A model generated the notes under the pieces. That model was not told the origin of the DNA. It searched no databases and was given only the letters and a program-made list of their open reading frames with translations. Positions 32,805 through 35,290 of a DNA stretch of 35,290 bases are shown here, piece by piece. The translations under genes were made by a program, and so were the position numbers. Source of the DNA: Pseudomonadota bacterium (GTDB lineage: Bacteria > Pseudomonadota > Gammaproteobacteria > Burkholderiales > Rhodocyclaceae); contig JAGTRY010000028.1 of the NCBI GenBank assembly GCA_018262235.1, positions 1 to 35,290 on the forward strand, in the 5' to 3' direction. The first letter of the stretch is position 1; every line of letters begins with the position of its first letter.

Positions 32805-34514
32805 ATGTCAACTTCTGTAACCGAAGAAAGCTTTGAAAGCTTTGCTGAGCTTTTCGAAGAAAGCCTTAATCGCCAGGAAATGCGTGCTGGTGAAGTCATT
32901 ACGGCTGAAGTCGTGCGTATCGACAACAATTTCGTCGTCGTTAACGCCGGCCTGAAATCCGAAAGCTACATTCCCCTCGACGAATTCCGCAATGATCGCG
33001 GCGAAGTCGAAGCCAACCCGGGCGACTACGTCCAGGTGGCTATTGAGTCCCTCGAAGACGGCTACGGCGAAACCCGCCTGTCGCGCGACAAGGCCAAGCG
33101 TATCGCTGCCTGGAACTTCCTGGACAAAGCGCTGACCGATGGCGCGCTGGTCAAGGGTATGGTGACCGGCAAGGTCAAGGGCGGCCTGACTGTCATGACC
33201 AACGGCATCCGTGCATTCCTGCCCGGCTCGCTGGTGGATATGCGTCCGGTCAAGGACACGACGCCTTTCGAAGGCAAAGAATTTGAATTCAAGGTCATCA
33301 AGCTCGACCGCAAGCGCAACAACGTGGTTGTGTCGCGTCGTGCCGTGCTCGAAGTGACCATGGGCGAAGAGCGCCAGAAGCTGCTGGAAAACCTGCAGGA
33401 AGGCACTGTCGTCAAGGGTATCGTCAAGAACATCACCGATTACGGCGCATTCGTGGATCTGGGTGGTATCGACGGCCTGCTGCACATCACCGATCTGGCA
33501 TGGCGCCGCGTTCGTCACCCGTCCGAAGTGCTGACGGTGGGCGACGAAGTGACCGCCAAGGTCCTGAAGTTCGATCAGGAAAAGAACCGCGTCTCGCTGG
33601 GCATGAAGCAACTGGGCGAAGATCCGTGGGTCGGCATTTCCCGTCGTTACCCGCAAGGCACCCGCCTGTTCGGTAAGGTCACCAACATCACCGACTACGG
33701 CTCATTCGTTGAAGTCGAACAAGGTATCGAAGGCTTGGTGCACGTCTCCGAAATGGACTGGACCAACAAGAACATCCACCCGACCAAGGTTGTCCAGCTG
33801 GGCGACGAAGTCGAAGTGATGATTCTGGAAATCGACGAAGATCGTCGTCGTATCTCGCTGGGCATGAAGCAGTGCATGGCCAATCCGTGGGACGAATTCG
33901 GTCAGAACCACAAGAAGGGCGACCGCGTGAAGGGTGCCATCAAGTCGATCACCGACTTTGGCGTGTTCATCGGCTTGCCGGGCGGTATCGACGGTCTGGT
34001 GCATTTGTCCGATCTGTCCTGGTCTGCTCCGGGCGAAGAAGCGATCCGCAACTTCAAGAAGGGCGACGAGCTGGAAGCGGTTGTGCTGGCCATCGACATC
34101 GAGAAGGAACGCATCTCGCTGGGCGTCAAGCAGATGGATGGGGATCCGTTCACGTCCTTCGTGGCAACGCATGACAAGAACACCATGGTTCGTGGTCCTG
34201 TCAAGTCGGTGGATGCACGTGGCGCCGTGATTGATCTGGGTGCTGATCAGGAAGGCTATCTGCGCGTTTCCGAGTTCTCCCGTGATCGCGTGGAAGATCT
34301 CTCTACCGTGCTGAAGGTTGGCGACGAAGTCGAAGCGATGATCATCAACGTGGATCGCAAGACCCGTTCGATCAACCTCTCGATCAAAGCCAAGGATCAG
34401 GCTGAACAGAACGAAGCCATGCAGAAGTTGTCTTCCGACAACTCCGCTGCCAGCGGTACGACCAATCTGGGCGCACTGCTGAAGGCCAAGCTCAACAACG
34501 CTCAGCAGCAGTAA
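32805..34514 (+). CDS. rpsA: 30S ribosomal protein S1
   Basis: S1 brings mRNA to the 30S subunit and unfolds structured leaders. The 569-residue protein has six S1/OB repeats; the last four share patterns such as [37 protein letters not shown] and [19 protein letters not shown], and each ends with RISLGMKQ-like strands. Codon use is strongly biased to C/G-ending codons, as expected for a highly expressed gene. There is no Shine–Dalgarno before ATG 32805 (CCGAGTCCTTTCCCT), which is normal for rpsA, whose start depends on leader structure and S1 autoregulation. It is followed 20 bp later by ihfB, the conserved pair. Confidence 0.98.
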   Translation: MSTSVTEESFESFAELFEESLNRQEMRAGEVITAEVVRIDNNFVVVNAGLKSESYIPLDEFRNDRGEVEANPGDYVQVAIESLEDGYGETRLSRDKAKRIAAWNFLDKALTDGALVKGMVTGKVKGGLTVMTNGIRAFLPGSLVDMRPVKDTTPFEGKEFEFKVIKLDRKRNNVVVSRRAVLEVTMGEERQKLLENLQEGTVVKGIVKNITDYGAFVDLGGIDGLLHITDLAWRRVRHPSEVLTVGDEVTAKVLKFDQEKNRVSLGMKQLGEDPWVGISRRYPQGTRLFGKVTNITDYGSFVEVEQGIEGLVHVSEMDWTNKNIHPTKVVQLGDEVEVMILEIDEDRRRISLGMKQCMANPWDEFGQNHKKGDRVKGAIKSITDFGVFIGLPGGIDGLVHLSDLSWSAPGEEAIRNFKKGDELEAVVLAIDIEKERISLGVKQMDGDPFTSFVATHDKNTMVRGPVKSVDARGAVIDLGADQEGYLRVSEFSRDRVEDLSTVLKVGDEVEAMIINVDRKTRSINLSIKAKDQAEQNEAMQKLSSDNSAASGTTNLGALLKAKLNNAQQQ

Positions 34515-34534
34515 GTATTGCCGTGCCTGATAGC

Positions 34535-34819
34535 ATGACCAAGTCTGAACTGATCGAGCGCTTGACGGCGCGCTTTCCGCAGCTTGGTGCGAAGGATGCC
34601 GATCTGGCGGTGAAGATGATTCTCGATGAGATGGCTGCGTGCCTGGCACGTGGTCAGCGCATCGAGATCCGTGGATTCGGTAGCTTTGGCCTCAATTACC
34701 GGCCGCCTCGCGTGGGACGCAATCCCAAGTCGGGCGACAAGGTGTTGGTGCCGGAGAAATACGTCCCGCATTTCAAGGCAGGCAAGGAACTGCGTGAGCG
34801 CGTAGATCACATTGAGTGA
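34535..34819 (+). CDS. ihfB: Integration host factor subunit beta
   Basis: IHF-beta pairs with IHF-alpha to bend DNA sharply. The 94-residue protein begins [10 protein letters not shown], the family start, and carries the beta-arm [20 protein letters not shown], whose Pro (GRNPKSG) intercalates into the DNA minor groove. The ATG at 34535 fits the family length; a GTG four codons upstream (34523) is less likely. It is co-directional with rpsA (20 bp gap) and is followed by a strong terminator. Confidence 0.95.
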   Translation: MTKSELIERLTARFPQLGAKDADLAVKMILDEMAACLARGQRIEIRGFGSFGLNYRPPRVGRNPKSGDKVLVPEKYVPHFKAGKELRERVDHIE

Positions 34820-34847
34820 TGTAGGCGTGTTGTATTGTCGGTAATAT

Positions 34848-34880
34848 AAAGAAGGCGGCCTCAGGGTCGCCTTCTTTTTT
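34848..34880 (+). terminator. Rho-independent terminator after ihfB
   Basis: A perfect 10-bp stem (AAAGAAGGCG / CGCCTTCTTT), which can extend to 13 bp with one G·U pair around a TCAG loop, is followed by a run of T to 34880. It lies 28 bases after the ihfB stop and closes the rpsA–ihfB transcript before lapA. Confidence 0.9.
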
Positions 34881-34908
34881 ATGGCGGCCTGAAGGATAAT
34901 CACGACCT

Positions 34909-35205
34909 ATGCGAATTCTGACTTGGCTGCTGCGTGCAGCCCTTTTCATCCTGCTGCTGGGCTTTGCGATCAAAAATGATGGCGTGGTGACTGTCCATGC
35001 TTTCTTTGATACGGAATGGCGCATGCCGCTCGTGGTCGTGATGTTGACGATGCTGGTGGCTGGCGTATTGCTTGGTGCCACGGCGATTGCCGGGACTGTC
35101 TTTGTGCTGCGGCGTGAAGTGGCGCGACTGCGTAAACTGGCACCGATGGTTTCTCCTTCAACCCGTCTGCGGAGCCGCTCAAGCGACACGCCGGACTCAT
35201 TCTGA
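34909..35205 (+). CDS. lapA: LapA-family (DUF1049) inner-membrane protein
   Basis: The 98-residue protein has two membrane helices (about residues 5–20 and 38–62) and a basic cytoplasmic tail, the layout of LapA (YciS). Between the helices lies IKNDGVVTVHAFFDTEWRMPL, a typical loop. LapA works with LapB in LPS assembly and in the control of LpxC by FtsH. The C-terminal coiled part (LRREVARLRKLA) is kept. lapB starts 7 bp downstream on the same strand. Confidence 0.9.
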   Translation: MRILTWLLRAALFILLLGFAIKNDGVVTVHAFFDTEWRMPLVVVMLTMLVAGVLLGATAIAGTVFVLRREVARLRKLAPMVSPSTRLRSRSSDTPDSF

Positions 35206-35211
35206 AAACCC

Positions 35212-35290
35212 ATGGATTTTGAACTCTGGTGGTTGCTAAGCTGGCCGCTTTTCTTTGGTTTGGGCTGGCTGGCTGCGCGCATTGATATTA
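35212..35290 (+). CDS. lapB: LapB (YciM) LPS assembly protein, N-terminal fragment
   Basis: The ATG at 35212 opens a frame that runs off the window after 26 codons (MDFELWWLLSWPLFFGLGWL, then AARIDI). This is the N-terminal membrane anchor of LapB, whose TPR and rubredoxin domains would follow outside the window. Family knowledge: LapB recruits FtsH to degrade LpxC and so limits LPS synthesis. It sits 7 bp after lapA, as usual. Confidence 0.9.
   Translation, partial: MDFELWWLLSWPLFFGLGWLAARIDI

Overview
The window looks like chromosomal DNA from a Betaproteobacterium. The gene orders ABC-2 permease–ibaG–murA–hisG–hisD and gyrA–pheA–hisC–tyrA–aroA–(argS)–cmk–rpsA–ihfB–lapA–lapB are typical of that class, the coding DNA is GC-rich, and HisG is the short form. 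The genus cannot be fixed from the sequence. The Rhodocyclales or a neighbouring order would fit, but this is an inference.

Layout. (1) 1–4542, plus strand: end of an ABC-2 permease, ibaG, murA, hisG, hisD and pgeF. A REP-like inverted repeat lies between hisD and pgeF. (2) 4552–10310, minus strand: a very large membrane-anchored alpha-2-macroglobulin (A2M) with an intact CLEQ thioester, followed by a PilG/CheY-like response regulator. The outer-membrane phospholipase A gene pldA (10515–11489) diverges from the A2M gene. (3) 11533–19367: an accessory envelope-glycosylation region. It holds an alpha/beta-hydrolase homologue whose nucleophile Ser is replaced by Gly, a GT39-like GT-C protein, a divergent protein resembling the eukaryotic DIE2/ALG10 glucosyltransferases, and a tightly coupled minus-strand cassette (GT-C, GtrB-type GT2, GtrA flippase, second GT-C). 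(4) 19491–23087, minus strand: a bidirectional terminator, a secreted pectinesterase, and the radical-SAM protein YgiQ with a probable C-terminal frameshift. (5) 23317–35290, plus strand: the conserved gyrA to lapB block, very compact, with ATGA and TGATG overlaps.

How the parts fit. The flanks are housekeeping: peptidoglycan precursor and histidine synthesis on the left; DNA gyrase, Phe/Tyr/chorismate synthesis, arginyl-tRNA charging, CMP kinase, ribosomal protein S1, IHF-beta and LPS-assembly factors on the right. The middle is envelope biology. GtrB and GtrA would make and flip undecaprenyl-phosphate-sugar, and the periplasm-facing GT-C enzymes would pass the sugars to a surface glycan. 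A2M and PldA also act in the envelope.

The best candidates for something undescribed are the bacterial ALG10-like protein with its GT-C/Gtr neighbours, the Ser-to-Gly hydrolase homologue that overlaps a glycosyltransferase gene, and the PbpC-less A2M next to a response regulator. No tRNA, rRNA, CRISPR array, insertion sequence or phage gene was seen. No stretch longer than 300 bases lacks a gene.
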